Shown: positions 12,713 through 27,153, counted from the stretch's first letter. The stretch is 64,000 nt of DNA from Tethya wilhelma (GCA_964030475.1 CAXIPT010000002.1:17155893-17219892); one strand, 5' to 3'. The notes: generated from the letters alone by a model not told the origin. A program made the numbers and translations.

Positions 12713-15700
12713 AGTACTTATAGGGTAGTAGTACCCATTATGGAATTTCAAGCATACATTGCATAATAATATTATTCATAGAAAGAAAAAAAAAAAAAAA
12801 ACTAACTCGTGCCTGTTTGAAATTCCATGGATACAGCTGCATACATCGACTGGGAGCCATGCATAATATTATACATGATTGTATAATAATATTACATGTG
12901 GTACCACAGTATAATAATGAGCACACTATTTATTGCCTAGCCACAATTATTGATACACAGTCGACAGACAACCTATGGTCGTCTTGCCGTGTACCCTTTG
13001 ATGTGAAATGAGGTGGTTAAGTAGATTAATCAGTTGGAACTTCCCAGGAAGATACACAACCAGTCAGGAGACATGGGTACATACAAAGAAACATGCATGC
13101 TTACTGCCAGTACAGATATCTTCCCAACCAACCGAGTCAGTGTTATTCCATGTTAACATAAAAACACACAAACATCCAAACCACAATGGTGGAGAACTTA
13201 CATCTTCTAAGAGTTTATAATACCTCTTCTAATTATTAAAAGCACATGTTGAACAATTATGCAAATTTTCCAGTTGACCAGCTAGACATTGAGATATGTA
13301 GTTTTCTTCCTTGTAAGTACATTCTTCGTATTGTGGTGTAAGAGGCTTTTGGACCCTGAACTTAAAAATACCATTGCATGTATACAGATCTATGTTGCTG
13401 CTCATACCAATGGTGAGTCAAGGAGCCAGATGAAGTGGTCATAAGTTTATAATGTGTGTGAATGTGTTGCTGAGCCTGTATGTTGCTATCTGTTGCTACT
13501 TGTTGCTAAGATATTAACGTGCTCAAACGAAAATCATAACAAGATGTAGAGTACTCACCCATCTTTGAGCTGCACACTGTATTACATTAACAAGTGGGGG
13601 AGTTGCTCGCTTCTTTGAGGCAATTAGGAGCCGAAAATATGAATTTTAGAAACTAGAGCTTGAAAGTTAATATGTTTTACCAATTTACTGCTGATGAACA
13701 GCTTTTGTTGTTTGAAGAATACTTTGAGAACACATTCTTACCCAAATCAGAACAACAACATTAAAACTCCTTTTAGACACATTTTAATGTCCCTGCATGC
13801 AAAGACAGTATTGTGCTAGAATGCTAGGGTTAATTTGTATAAACTCTTATGGATTCTTTAAGGTTGAGTTAATAACAATTATCTTTGCACCTTCCAACAT
13901 TTTCCCTCTTCTAATTGTAAACAAGCATATAGATGAAGCCAAAGAGCTTCAGACTGACAGTGCATAGAGGAATAGCAAAATAGCAGCTACAATAATTATT
14001 ACCCTCTCAACCATGTACACACGGACTCACTTAATGCGTGACCTCACCCACCTCACTGATGAGTTTGAGCAAAGAGTGACCAAGTTACCCCACCCAAGTC
14101 AAAAATGACAAACAAACTTTGTGATAAAAACAACAAATAATTATAGTTTATTTTATACAATGTACATACCAGCTCCTCTTCATAATGATTACTAGTGGTG
14201 AGTATAAAAATCTCACTGTAAGACTATTTTAGAGGTCATGTACTTGGAGCTAAATTGCACAAACACATCTAATTCAATTATACTTGCACATGCACACAAG
14301 TATATCACAATCTGAGGGGAAATATTTTCATATTTGTGCCCACAAACAACCGATTATTGCCCACAAGCTCAAGGTACTCTGTTAGCATTGGAGCTCTAGA
14401 TTTTTCCCTGGTATATCCTATCTTTAATAGTTTACAAATGTTTCATGATCACTTCATGATCACTGATGACTGCATGAATTTCTTGGCCTAAATTCTCATG
14501 CAAATACTTTTGCATCTACGCAATGGTTGATTGATGAGTGCATGTATGCCATCACAATTAAAAGTGCTACATTCAGAGCCACTCCCCTGTCCCTTGCGTA
14601 TACAAAGGCCGGTGGTCATAATGCCATGGATGGATCTAGATGGGTATACATTTTACATAATTATATACGTAGTATGACTGTATAATTATAATAATGTACA
14701 TGTCATTGGGCTCATGTAAACAAATTTTTGTAACCATTAAAATTTGTAATAGTTTTGCTTTGACTGCAGCCAACTCAAATTATAGCCTTGTGTTGTCATC
14801 TTGCAATATTCCTTGTCATTATGACACACACACACACACACACACACATGCACACGCACAAACAACTAATTATAATGGACCCTCTCAACAACAGATTTAG
14901 CTACAAAATAGATCGACACACCAAAACGCATTATCTCAAGAACAACGAATTGAAAGCATACTCTCTGTAGCCAGGCAGCTATAGACAAGCAGCCACAAAG
15001 TTTTAATATCTAGAAGATGAAAGAGAGAGACATTTTTAACAGCCAAATTCACATAACTTACAAACCAAGCTACGCCTTTGCATTTCCATGAGAGTCACCA
15101 ATGGTCAGTCAAGTATGCACAATATTGTCATAGATACAACAACACCATACTCAATGACATAATAGGCCGACTAATAGACAGACAATATGACACAGACTTT
15201 TAAACTATTCAGAATGGTGACCTACACACTGGGCAATGCTTGTTGTTGACAAGATAGGCAGCCAGCTCCCTGGATTAGGTGGGTGAAGAGAAACACAATA
15301 CAAACACACCTACCTACACAAAAACACTGATGAATAGACACAAGTTTGGGTGGGCTTTATTAAACACCACAATATAACACAAGCTACACAGGCATATAGT
15401 TTATGTTGCACAACCACATGAGCCAAAGGGGCTGATTTGAGTCCATTCAAGTGTTAGTACTCGCCAACGCATTCGGTGTGGAAGCCATGGTGACGGTGAG
15501 CCAACACCAGTGAAAACATCTCGGATTGATACCAGATATGGATGCTAGGATTGCAACGAATGCATGTGTGCTTGCACTGGTGACAAATGTGATATGGATT
15601 TGGACAGTGACAGTGATTGTGTTGTGACTGAAATTGTTTACTTGGTTGCAGTACAGGAACAGCTACATATTATGTGTACTGTACATGCATGCATGTTGTT

Positions 15701-17793
15701 GGTGGGCCTATATGATTTATATACTAAACAGGATATTATTACAGTGACACACAAAAAATACTTTAATAGCAACACACACACACACACACACACTTCCATA
15801 ATAACGGTGTACAACAAACGTGACATGGACATAAAAGCACACAAAATACTGTCGACTCTTCCTGGTACGATAAGATGCAATCTTGAAAAATAAAATTTTA
15901 ATACATGACAAGACAAGCTAACACACAAACAAACAGACTTGTGAAGGTTTATTTATGCAAACATGGAACATAATATTATCATTTCGATCATAATATCCTT
16001 ACACAGGAAGTGGTTGGCAGTACATGTCATGCATTACTTTAGCTTCTGATCTCAATCTACAGTTCTTTAAGTGACTCTAGTTTTAGTACCAAAGTGCACA
16101 TTCGTGCAAGTTTCTAGGCCGAGGTTCGACATGGCGATCGTAAATAATGCCCCTGAAGTAATTGATGATTATAGGCCACTGCATCCTGTACTGCACAATA
16201 GAACAAAGGCAACTCCCTGCTCCTAAGGGATGTGACTTGTGGTGGTGGCTTGTTGACCCTTTCCCTGACCAATGTTAACAAACCAATTAAGACTTGGTGG
16301 TTAATTTCTGCCTGAGTTTATCTAAACTGTGGCTCAGTTGTCTCTTTGTGGTCATAAACACTGTCCCAAAGCAATACAGAAAATGGGATAGTGATTTGTA
16401 AACATCTTTCAAGAACCTACTTTAATTAATTTGTGGTAGCAATATCCCATACTCCACAAAAAATGGATTTTTTTTTCATTCTGTAGCATAAAACTACTCA
16501 AACCACCTTCAATGTTATATTATATAAAAGGGCAGGGAAATATAGCAGTTGAAAGTCATGTCATGACTAAATACATTTTAGACATGGTACGTGACGCGTC
16601 CATAAAACTGATCACTCACTAATTAGTACAAATAAACAAACGATAATATCACATGCATGCATGATGGCATGGCATGCAGTACACAACATGGAGAAAATTA
16701 GCAGAACTCTTGTAGAACAACACACCGGAAAATGAACGGAACAATCTGTCAAGCTATTCCAATTAAAACTAATAATATTATGTGTATGCTTATTTTAATG
16801 GGGAAAGAAATTCCATGAAAAATGAAAGCAAGTGTACAGCTCAAAGGCTATTACACATGCAGCCTGTCAGCCCTACAAATTGTTAATGAATTTGAAGTTA
16901 ATTGAAGCTTCCAATATTACTGAGAACTGACAGCAAATAGGCATCATTGGTTGTTTACGTTGCTAGGAGCAAAAAAACTATACTGCCAAGAAAAAACTTT
17001 TAATAGGAAAAACAGCAAAAAACACCAATAACACATACAACTACATAATTATAGAAATACGTTCTTGTAAAGACGCACAACTGTTACTATGGAAATGTGA
17101 CAGTGTCTCAGGTTATATGTAGGAGAGGTGCCATGTACAGAGATACCATCTGATGTTTGCATAACTCATTCATGGATTTTTACTCTTCAATTCAATAATT
17201 TTCGCACATGACTGGCGATGGAACCTCTGAAATACGTCACACACATAGTTAATTGAATTTTTGATTCATTTAATGCCACGTGCATACGTAGAAAAAATCA
17301 CTCTCAGTCATTGATGGTCTCTGGGCATATTGTGTACTACAGGGAAACATGTTAATCATTATGTTCAATTGCGTATAATGATGTAGGGTCATCATGTACA
17401 TCACTATGCAATATGGAGGATTTGCTGTTGCTATCCAGTAGTAATTTTTATAAGATAATTGGGAACAGATTTCAGGTTTCAGTGCATACAACGTCACAAG
17501 CAATGAAATGGCTTCAAGAATTTTTGAGCTGTAGAGCCACAGATAGACCTACTCTTTGAACGATTCAGGATTGGTATGTTATACAATACCTTGTCTTGCA
17601 AGCAGCCTCTCTGTACAGGTTACATCACATTGTACAATAGCATGGGGTCAGTTTGCTGCAGTAATAATGTTGCATAACCCCCATTGTGATATGATGATGA
17701 GCTAACCCATGCATCTCACAAAATAACCACGCACCCTTGTAATTTTAGGACCAGAGTACTCGAGTATGTACTTCAGTATTAGAACAGAAAGTG

Positions 17794-17801
17794 TGACGTC
17801 A
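17794..17801. promoter_or_regulatory. Palindromic cAMP response element upstream of the ankyrin gene
   Basis: A perfect TGACGTCA, the full CREB/ATF palindrome, lies about 109 b upstream of the TATA box at 17910 and 211 b upstream of the start codon at 18012. Spacing and orientation-independence suit a regulatory element; binding is inferred. Confidence 0.6.
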
Positions 17802-17909
17802 ATTTTTTATTTCCTGTCTGTAGCTGTCATAACTAGTCATTATGCATAAATTACTGCACAGTCAGCACTAGAACACGTATTCTGGAATGCGTGCTCGGTT
17901 GTGCGGTTG

Positions 17910-17917
17910 TATAAAAG
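17910..17917 (+). promoter_or_regulatory. Canonical TATA box of the intronless ankyrin gene
   Basis: TATAAAAG about 95 b before the ATG at 18012. A start of transcription near 17940 would leave a 5' UTR of roughly 70 b ending in AAAGCGAAAATG. Few other genes in this window have so clear a TATA box. Confidence 0.75.
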
Positions 17918-18011
17918 CAACCCACTTCACAATCGCAGCATTCACAGTGCGAATTGAAAAATCAGTCAAAAAGTTTCATAGCAAAGAAACAAACTCACTC
18001 TTAAAGCGAAA

Positions 18012-19046
18012 ATGCTATCATATTCAGCAACCTGCCTGCTAGGTAACCTCCACAACAGCAGTAGCCAAGACACGAAGACAAGAAGACTCAGTCTAGAGAG
18101 ATTAAACAAGAGAAGAATGAGTCTTCCAGCTCTACCCAGCTATCTGACACAGATGGGAAAACCAGACAACAAAACGAAGAGTCTCAAGAGTCTCAAGAAG
18201 AGAAAGGGGGTCCAGTTTCCCCTCGGTGTTCTAATGCAACAAGCAGTCACAGACGGTGATGTGCAAGAAATTAGACAGCTCATTTCAGACTTCGGTTGCA
18301 AAGCTGTTGAAGAGAGAGAACCAAGTGGTCTACCTCCAGTCATGAGAGCTATCTTTGAAGGGGAAACTGAATGCCTTAAATTGTTAGTAGATGCTGGCGC
18401 AGACCTGACAGCAAGAGACCCCGAGAACTGGAGCTGTCTTCACGTAGCTGCTGCAATGGACGATATAGAAGCAGCCGAGTTCATTGTGACCTCCTGCGAG
18501 AAGGGAGTGGTGAGCTTGACTCAGTCGAGAAACATTGACGGTGAGAGACCCATTGACCTTGCTGAGAGCGTGGAGATGGTGAGAATCCTAGTTCAAGGTG
18601 ACCTCAGAGAGTTTAGACTGGAGACAGAGAGTGTGGGACAAGAAACAAAATCCTCAAATGTAATGGAGGATGAGATAGCAGTTCTGGGACTAGTTCGAGA
18701 GCACTGTTGCAAGAACGATGACTGCACAGCTCTGAATGCAGTTCTCAAGGCAAACACATGTTACGACACGCTACTCCACCTGGCTGCGACCAAGAACTAT
18801 GTCAGACTAGCCGATTTCCTCCTTCGCTATAGTCTCACACCAATCGAGGCAAGAAACAGTAAAGGATGGACACCTCTACACACGGCATGCTACTTCAACA
18901 ATACCGATGTAGCATATCTACTAGTACAGTATGGTGCAAATGTGAACTCTCTCACAAACTCTTACGAGAAGCCGAGTGACTTAACTGAGCACGAACTCAT
19001 ACTTGATATTTTAGAAGGAGATGCATATTTAATTGCAGCGTTGTGA
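18012..19046 (+). CDS. Intronless ankyrin-repeat protein with PP1-docking motif (PPP1R27/MYPT-like)
   Basis: A single 344-codon open frame with no intron. Residues 1-60 are basic and Ser-rich with two kinase-type sites, RRLS (24-27) and RRMS (34-37). Residues 65-69, KGVQF, fit the RVxF docking motif for protein phosphatase 1 and lie immediately before the ankyrin array, as in MYPT1 and PPP1R27 (remembered order: VHFPNDVVF then ankyrins). Ankyrin-type helices follow: PPVMRAIFEGETECLKLLVDAGADLTARD, split here by description at about 110-140, then NWSCLHVAAAMDD, and after a charged spacer DTLLHLAATKNYVRLADFLL and GWTPLHTACYFNNTDVAYLL. It probably targets PP1 to a partner. With a TATA box and CRE it looks like an inducible gene. 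The exact ortholog is uncertain; PPP1R12/16 relatives are alternatives. Confidence 0.8.
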   Translation: MLSYSATCLLGNLHNSSSQDTKTRRLSLERLNKRRMSLPALPSYLTQMGKPDNKTKSLKSLKKRKGVQFPLGVLMQQAVTDGDVQEIRQLISDFGCKAVEEREPSGLPPVMRAIFEGETECLKLLVDAGADLTARDPENWSCLHVAAAMDDIEAAEFIVTSCEKGVVSLTQSRNIDGERPIDLAESVEMVRILVQGDLREFRLETESVGQETKSSNVMEDEIAVLGLVREHCCKNDDCTALNAVLKANTCYDTLLHLAATKNYVRLADFLLRYSLTPIEARNSKGWTPLHTACYFNNTDVAYLLVQYGANVNSLTNSYEKPSDLTEHELILDILEGDAYLIAAL

Positions 19047-22000
19047 CTCGTTGCCACTTTTTTATGTTTGGTGTCTTGTGCTGTTATCATATTCTGTTTA
19101 TTTGACGTCGATTAATGTCATCCGTCATTTTATGTAATATGTTTCTGTACGTACAATTTCTCATTGCACAATCAAAACTCATGCAAAGGAAAGGAAAAAA
19201 TATTTTAATACTCAATTTTGATCAGTCAATGAATGATATTGGGATAATGATGGTTGATGCATGATCAATCGTATGCATGCATGAATGTGTATATGTAAGC
19301 AGATGTGCATGTGTATAGTCATGAATTTCTATTTGAGGAGATATTCATTGCCAGGTCAGCATGTGACATTGTGCTACAATATTGTAGACACAATAAATTG
19401 ATAGAGCTGCACAAGAGAATCTAATATAGGGTATATAGAACATGAATTCCATAAAAATGTGTTGTGTTCTACTGAGCTGTAAACAAACACAGATCTGCAC
19501 TTGGAGCCAAAACTCCACACAATCAGATCATTGCAATCAGTTGAGACCTCTTTGGATGCAATTAACACTGTGCCTAGACCTTGCCGGTATGAAGTGTCAC
19601 AATGTCATGTGCAGATCTTGAGCTCCCCTTGCAAGGCATATTGTTCTATCAAGCCCAACGGAAACCACACACAAAATTAAATAGGTCATTCAGGCAATAG
19701 GTCACCTCGGAAGGATGCACAAACATTGTGTTCCTTTGAGGAGAACATTATTATCTCCTGGCATACATAAGGTAGCTGCCAAGCCAGAATTAAGCATGCA
19801 TGTGCACTCGTGGCCAAGTTAGCAGAGAATTAAATATAAGCAAGCTTTGAGGGAGTTCCATTCTTGTTGGGAGGGATACACATAGAAACATAAGGTTTCC
19901 GTGTTATGTTGTGAACCTCAAACAATTCCACCTTATGAAGGCAATGGTGATAATAGCATTATCACATAAACATTGCTCTGACCATGGTACATCCTACTCA
20001 AGTAGAAATGTTATATTTCACCACCTTTTGGCTGAATAGGGTATGTTTGCTCAACTTGGCCATGTAATCCCGTTTGTTGAAAGAACAATCTTTGGAATTT
20101 GTTTGCAAAGAAGCCGATATGTCATAAGGACATCAAGTTACTCCGCTTACATGCAGGGCATATCAATAGCTGGAGTTGCAGCATAAGAAATCCCACTTTT
20201 CTTCATCAACACCTTCGATTAACAAACACACACCTCTTCTCTTTCCTGTGCATCCATCTGAGCTCACCAAGGCAGACAGGAAAAGAGAGAGGAAGAGGTC
20301 AACTTAGATGGCTGGACTCAAAACCTTACTACTAAAGCTGTGAAATTCTCTATTGAGACTGCTATAGACAACCTGTCTTCTCTTGGCCAGTGAGTCTACA
20401 ATAATAATTCCTTTTCCTATGAAAATATCATCCATGGAAACAACTGAATGAATACAGAAATGTATCAATTATTATAGAATTTTGTGTAATAATTTATTAT
20501 ACATAAAATTTAATATACATGTGAACGTCTAATACAATTGTATACAACTGAACAATTTTCAAAATGAGAAAGCACACCTAAACGGAAATGATTATTTGAA
20601 CATTATACCTAGACCACAATATGTTCCTGGTACCCTAATGCAATGCATACGTGCACACTTTGGTTCCATTCACATCACCTACAACATAATATAATCATGA
20701 GATGATTTCTCAGATCCTTTACACAAAATACCAACCATAAAGAGCAGCAGGCATAGTTCCATGTCGGGTGAGAACACAAAGTGGCGTGAATCACTAACCA
20801 ATCAAGACGTACAAGCAAGATCATGGCACGCTCCTGGTACACTTATCTGTGCGCACTTCTATTGTCTGCATACACACAAAGGGTATTTCTATGAACCCCA
20901 CTTAAATAATTATCACAAACCTTTGAATAATTTACTTCAGTATTGAACCAGGTGCTCTATACAATGCAGGAAGCAAAAAATGCAAAGTAAATGGGTTACT
21001 GGCAGGATCTAAGTGCATATTACTCTCCTAATCTGTCACGTAAAGAGAAATCAATGCAGCCAGCTGTCTTGGAGTAGCTCTGCTAGGAGATTCAAAAAGA
21101 AATAAATATCGAGATAACTTACAAGGGCAATGCAATTAGGATGCTCATGAGGAGATGTTCATCTCATTATGAGAAGATCTTTGGCTAGGAGCTGCTCTCA
21201 TGTCCACTGACCAAAACTATGTGTAGCGGATCATTATGTACACATGTAGCAATTAGTCCACTTATGTTGTGCACCACATCACCCATATTCATCGTGCTGG
21301 CATGCTCCACACTCTATATACCATATTATCTCTGTACATACTGTTCATTGCTTTCAATTGACCAACAATGAATCTCCAGGTTGCTTCCAGCTGTCTGTTC
21401 TACAAGCAAGACAAGGGTGACTGGGACTTGTTTGTTCTTGACAATCCATGCAAAGCTTGTGGGCAATACGTAATACGTATGCAGGATAACTATAATTGGT
21501 GCAGATGTAGATTAAATCAATTAGACAGTTCAATCGTGCTGTACTCAAACTCTACACCGAAGAAGAATACACAAATAAATTGACGCTTCCGACAACCGAT
21601 CAAAGTGAAGTTGTTATAAGTTCGAGAAAGAACACAGCAAGAGACAGTTGTCTCTTCAAACATTTGATTTTAATCCTTTGCTGATTACTTCAAAAGGTTC
21701 ACTGTTTGTCTAAACAACCCCCCCGGCATGTACTGTATACACAAATGAACACAGGCTTGTTTAAGTCTATGTAAACTCTAATGTGATGCGAGGCCTTTTG
21801 TAATCACAGAACAATTCTATGAGCTCCCAATAATAAGTATAACACAATAAATGTCCAACTCCATCAACAAGGAGGTGTATGAAGGTGTACACAACTGACT
21901 AGACCTACTGAAACACATCAAAGTCAATGTGTTTCCCTATCACAAGTACCAAACCTGTCCAATCCCATTGTTTGTTGTACAACACCACACATTGGTATAT

Positions 22001-24148
22001 GATCTTACACACGGCGACACCACAGTGTACGTAGGCACATACAGAGTATACAAACATATCCCATTGATATGAAACTTAATTCCACGGACACGCCAGTGAA
22101 TTTATTCTAAGAATAGTACACATACTCAGCGCGTATAGATGACATACTTGACTTACATTACATTGACACATAAACACAACCAAATACGGTTCGTCCTAGA
22201 GAAGGTCCCTCTATTCAAGGAGGGACAGTGGCGGTACAAACCTGTTTACAATGAATCGATCGATTCCCTTTGAACGTCCCTTTGAAGGCTTTTCATTCAA
22301 ATACCACCCGGTTCCTAAAATCAACCACAAGAATGCAATGACCTTTCAAACGACATACAATTAAGGGAGTTAGCTGCAGACGGAGCTAGCTTGGTGTCTA
22401 TGTGGGCCTCTCTGAGAGTAACCTGACCCCACAGGGTACTTTGATAGTCTACTTCCTCTGTCCTCTTCTTTTTCCTTTGTGAGCTTGAAAGGAAGTACTA
22501 CTTTGATTAATTAAGTGGACCATGGAAACAACTTGCTTTTCACACACAACCGATGAGTAGAAACAGTCATAATTATATCCACTAGAGAATAGGGATGAGC
22601 TCCTTATGAACACTTAATTAAATCATATGTACTATAGTACATATATAGCCAACATTCTGTAGTATATACGTATATGTATGACTTAAAAGTACAAACACTG
22701 CACCTAGCTCAGCACACACATGAAGTATCCATGGTAGCATTGAGAATGAAAAAACATTTCTCTCTGACAGCACTGATGCATTGTGCAATATCTGCCAACC
22801 AAATCTATATTCTCTGCAATTAAATCAAATTAAGTTTTTGCCTAGTACCTAATTTGTTGCAACAATTAAGCCCATAGATATAGCCATGGGCCTGACTACA
22901 AGCTGTAATTTCCAAACATGCTAACATTGAGTTGTCCCCGGGCCACCTAGTTTGGTGCTCTTGCTTTTAGTAACTATGACAAAATGGTAGTTCTTGTTCA
23001 AAACATTTTGTACAGCAATTACTGCAAGCTGGCATCCATGTATTGAGCACTAGGGTTACAGAGTCTTGTGAAGTGTGATATAACTATACACAGAAATACA
23101 GGCGTAAGTGCATTATATCAGCCTTTTCAAGCGTTTTCAGTTGCTATGACAAAACGAATGTGCTATAAAACACATGTATAGTTTGTACTGTCTCATTTAT
23201 TTTTTTTTTGCACAATCAGTGAAGTACATTGCAGTAAACCCCCTACGTGTGCTGTTTTGGTAAAAGGAATGCTTCTGTTTGGCAGCAGGGCTTTGCAGTT
23301 GATTGAGTTAAGATTCACTAAACTCGATTACTAAGTTTGTTATGGGCACTAGAGCTGCAGATGTTACATCACTTTAGTTAGACCTTGCACGGTACTTTAT
23401 ACACTGAGGGAGGAATGCATTCATCCCTGACAATGCATGAGCATTTGAACGGTAGAAAAATAATTATCCCAAAATTCATTTTTAAAGTTAATAGTTTAGT
23501 CCAACTGATCTCCACAGCATGAAAGCATAATTATCAACAACACAACATACCCCTAGGTTCAGTGATGTGGTTACCATGTAAACACCCCCCCCCCCCCTCC
23601 TCTCCCTCCCACAATTTCACAATGTAGAGAAAATTACAGGTCAAGACACTAAAATTGATGGCATAATATACACTTTATTATTATGCACACAGTTTGTAGT
23701 TTGTTGCCATGTAAATGCCCTCTTGTACAATGTTGGAGACCCTAAATATAAAAGACAGTAAGTACATCTAGAGTTGAATTGACATGCACCATTAAACAAA
23801 CATTTAGTGCAGAGTTGAAGTAGCTATAGGGAGTTCAAAAAAAAGAGAGGAAACTATGAAAAGATTCCCTCTGCTTGAATGGTGAATGAGCTAGGCAATG
23901 CTAGATGAGTTGACAGCTTAGCAACACTCCTGGTGATGGCTTTATTGTATGATCATCACCCTATCAGCCAATGGGAGCATCCTCAGTAACACTTGCTGGG
24001 TGTTTGGCAATTATCCAGAAGTAATAATTGAATATTACACAAATCTGCTGAAATACAATTTCTAAATCATGTTATTATGGGAAGCATGTTTGCACACGGC
24101 TGGTCTACATCTGTGTGAGCGTGTGTGGCTCCTTTACGGATGTGCATA

Positions 24149-24149
<1 letters not shown>

Positions 24150-24211
<62 letters not shown>
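24150..24211 (+). repeat. (TG)n microsatellite
   Basis: Uninterrupted TG tract in the gene-poor region. Confidence 0.97.
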
Positions 24212-24214
<3 letters not shown>

Positions 24215-25084
24215 TGACTACAGCACAGTTGTTGTATCTATGCACGTGTGTGTACATCTGTGCATGTGTGCACATCGATGTGAATGTAATCGTACACCTA
24301 GTATAATATTATGTGTGCGTATTTGTGACTCCTGGATTGGACATGAGAACATGAGCAAGCAAACATACAGTAACTAGTAGAATATACCCATAAATGGAGA
24401 GCATATACATCAATGAAACCAACTGTTGCAAGTTGCTACAAGTTAGAAAGAGCTAATGCAATTAAAGATGAGGACTAATATAGGAAGTACATACAATTGT
24501 GCTTAGAGGCAAACGAATGCCGCCATATTAACACACGGAACAAAGTCATCCGCTAATGAATACTATACTCTTGAGTCACTGCATGCAATCCTCCATCTCT
24601 TCCATCGCACTTCTTATATAGAACACAAGACAAAAGTTGTATACGTACGCACACAATTGCAATCATAGAGTGTTATTTATAGCATGTCTATGACGAAACT
24701 GTTAGTCTATATGAAATGGCAGCTCCCAATGACCTGAGAACTGCTATAATAATTCTTTCAGAGAGTGTTATTTTGAGCATGCATGCATGCATCCATGGAA
24801 CTCATTGTCCTATATGACAAACTCTCATCGACCTCAGTACCATTAGGTTTACTCCTGTTGTCTTCATAATATTTCTGCATAATTGTATCCATTGAACGTG
24901 ACCTGTTGTTAACATTGTGCCTACTCATCCATAGCTAACTAAGTGGTTCCGTTTTTGGGCAACATTAGGAACAATTCATTTGGTTGTGTAGGGGTGGTTT
25001 AGATGTCCCACAGTAAACTAGTGATCAGTTGCAAATATGTTTACACACATAATGGTGTGTGTGTATGCTTGCATCAGATATGAA

Positions 25085-25086
25085 AG

Positions 25087-25121
<35 letters not shown>

Positions 25122-25277
25122 CATTGCTTAGCAACCAAAGTTTTTATAACAATTGCCGGTTACTGAATGGGTGGAGGTGACAATAAAGTAGCTAACTATA
25201 GGGTTCACAGGGGGTGAATGGCAAACAAAATAGTTGAATGCCCTTATATAAGTGTGCAGCATTCAACCATACATCCA
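25085..25277 (+). repeat. Dispersed repeat, copy 2
   Basis: Counterpart of the block at 8813-9050: TG tract, then GCTTAGCAACCAAAG, GGGTGGAGGTGACAATAAAG, GTTCACAGGGGGTGAATGG and CATTCAACCATACA in the same order, with small insertions. It shares the downstream block but has a shorter TG tract. Confidence 0.75.
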
Positions 25278-27112
25278 GTACCCCCCACTTAAGGGTCATG
25301 CAACTATAACATGTGCAAAAATGGTGTGTAAATGTGAGTCAATGTCACGGGCTTGTTTGGTGAATGTACGTATTTGGTGTATGTGTGGATGGAGGGAGTG
25401 TGGGGGGTGTGGAGGGTGAGATCATGTGACATTAACCCGTGGATCTAATACAGACAAAACAAAGTAAGCACGTAGCTTCCTCATCCGCCACACTCTTCAG
25501 TTGTCCGTTAGTGATACCCATGAGTGAACACCTAAACTGTGTTGTGAAGTCGTGATGTAACTCAAGAACATAACAGATTAATTATTTCATCTACTCAGAT
25601 TTCTAATGCCAAATCGTCCAAGGCACTAAATCCAATAAGCAAAACAACCGTCTCAGAAAAATAACGTTTTCACACCGAGTGGGCATCTCACAGCGCAGTG
25701 TACATTGAATCACATATTATAGCGGATAATGATGATTGGTACTAATTTGGTAGTTAGTACAATCAATGTTCGTGTGCTGGAACTAATAGGTGTTGGGGTT
25801 GGAGAGTTCAAGTATGAATGAGTTGAGGACATAGCGTCAGTGAATTCAAAAACACAGAGTATTCCGTCAATAACACCAGCAACATTGATGGAGCATATTA
25901 TCAGTCCTGCTACATAAGTCTATTAGCACTAAATATTAACTGCAATAATTACCTACAGTCAGTATTGTTTCCCAAACAACAGAACAGTTCTGAAATCCTA
26001 AAAAAACAAATTCCACACTGCCCTAGAGTTAATTGTCTCCAGACCGCCCAGTATGAAATACCTGGAAACAATGTGTTGATTGGAGAGTCTCCCTTGGAAA
26101 CAGGGACACCTGCCACTTCAAAGAGGACCCACCAACTGGAATGTCCGGCCACTCTAACAGCCACAGCAACAACAGCTCACCAGAGCACATTTAATGTGTG
26201 TTGTGTACATATGTTTGTGGTCGGGCGTATGTTGTGTGCATCGGCCTTGTTTATCAGTGAGCATGTGTGAGGAGATGTAGGGATTCTCTCTGTCAATACA
26301 CATGCATGCATGTGTGCATGTGTAACACCATTCAATTAGTATTAGCAGCTGCCTCTTGAGGCGCACAGACTCTTGGCGACACACACACACACTCATACAT
26401 GCAGCCTGAAGTGGAGTCACAAGATTTTTGATACAACTGCTGGTGGGCCATGAGGACAAAAGGCTGTAAACAAGGACAGGCTGCAGCTATAGCCGTCAAA
26501 TTGAATACCAACAAGTTAATAATCACATTGAGATAATTTTTTTTATATTCAACTTTACTGATGGAAGCTCTGAGAAGTTTGACTAGAGAGTTATGTTCAA
26601 CTCTTGTGTGTGTCCTTATAGAGCGCCAGTGGCGCTATTTGGTTGCTTAATTTATTGGATTAGCATAATTTAGGTAATTGATTGTGAGTGAAGTTTACAC
26701 TCGCTATAGCAAAGCAATTTGTGAAGCAATGTTTGCTCAGCACATGCAAGTTTGTTCTAAGAATGCCCCAGGTAGTATAGAAGTGCTATGTGTATAACAA
26801 TACTTAGAGGGCCTAATCGAGTCATGTAATACATGATAATATCTATAGCAGACAACTGATTCTTAAAAATAATAATTTATTCCATACATATTGTAAGTAC
26901 ATCATTGCGGCGGCTGTTACATAAGTGATGGCAATCGAGGCGCATGCCCACACTGATCTCTGTCCAGCTAGGGAGCAAGAGCAGATGACAACAAACATCA
27001 GGCATGTGATCTCTGGGATAAACAATGCAAATTACTTTATAATAATCTTAGCTTAGTATGACAATAAAGTGGGCTTGACGTTAACATCACGAGTTAATGT
27101 AGTGTAATTCAA

Positions 27113-27117
27113 ACACA

Positions 27118-27153
<36 letters not shown>

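Larger units (their letters stand above)
8058..17780. other. Gene-poor region, 9.7 kb
   Basis: After the NPC1 3' UTR I see no exon that joins into a recognisable protein on either strand. Open frames are under about 100 codons and mostly fall in repeats. The stretch holds (TG)n tracts at 8817-8895 and 9897-9954, one member of a dispersed repeat pair (8813-9050), A/T runs (11519-11549, 12785-12800), an ATGT/ACAC minisatellite (12660-12712), and a short inverted repeat at 12737-12835 (GGAATTTCAAGC versus GTTTGAAATTCC). Long-range enhancers or non-coding RNA cannot be excluded from sequence alone. Confidence 0.6.

Noticed and set aside
22200..22230. GTCCCTC..GAGGGAC small hairpin
   Set aside because: Seven-base stem without further structure; expected by chance.
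25949..26270. Overlapping open frames on both strands of 70-100 codons
   Set aside because: No known motif, no splice-consistent neighbours; chance frames in AT-moderate DNA.
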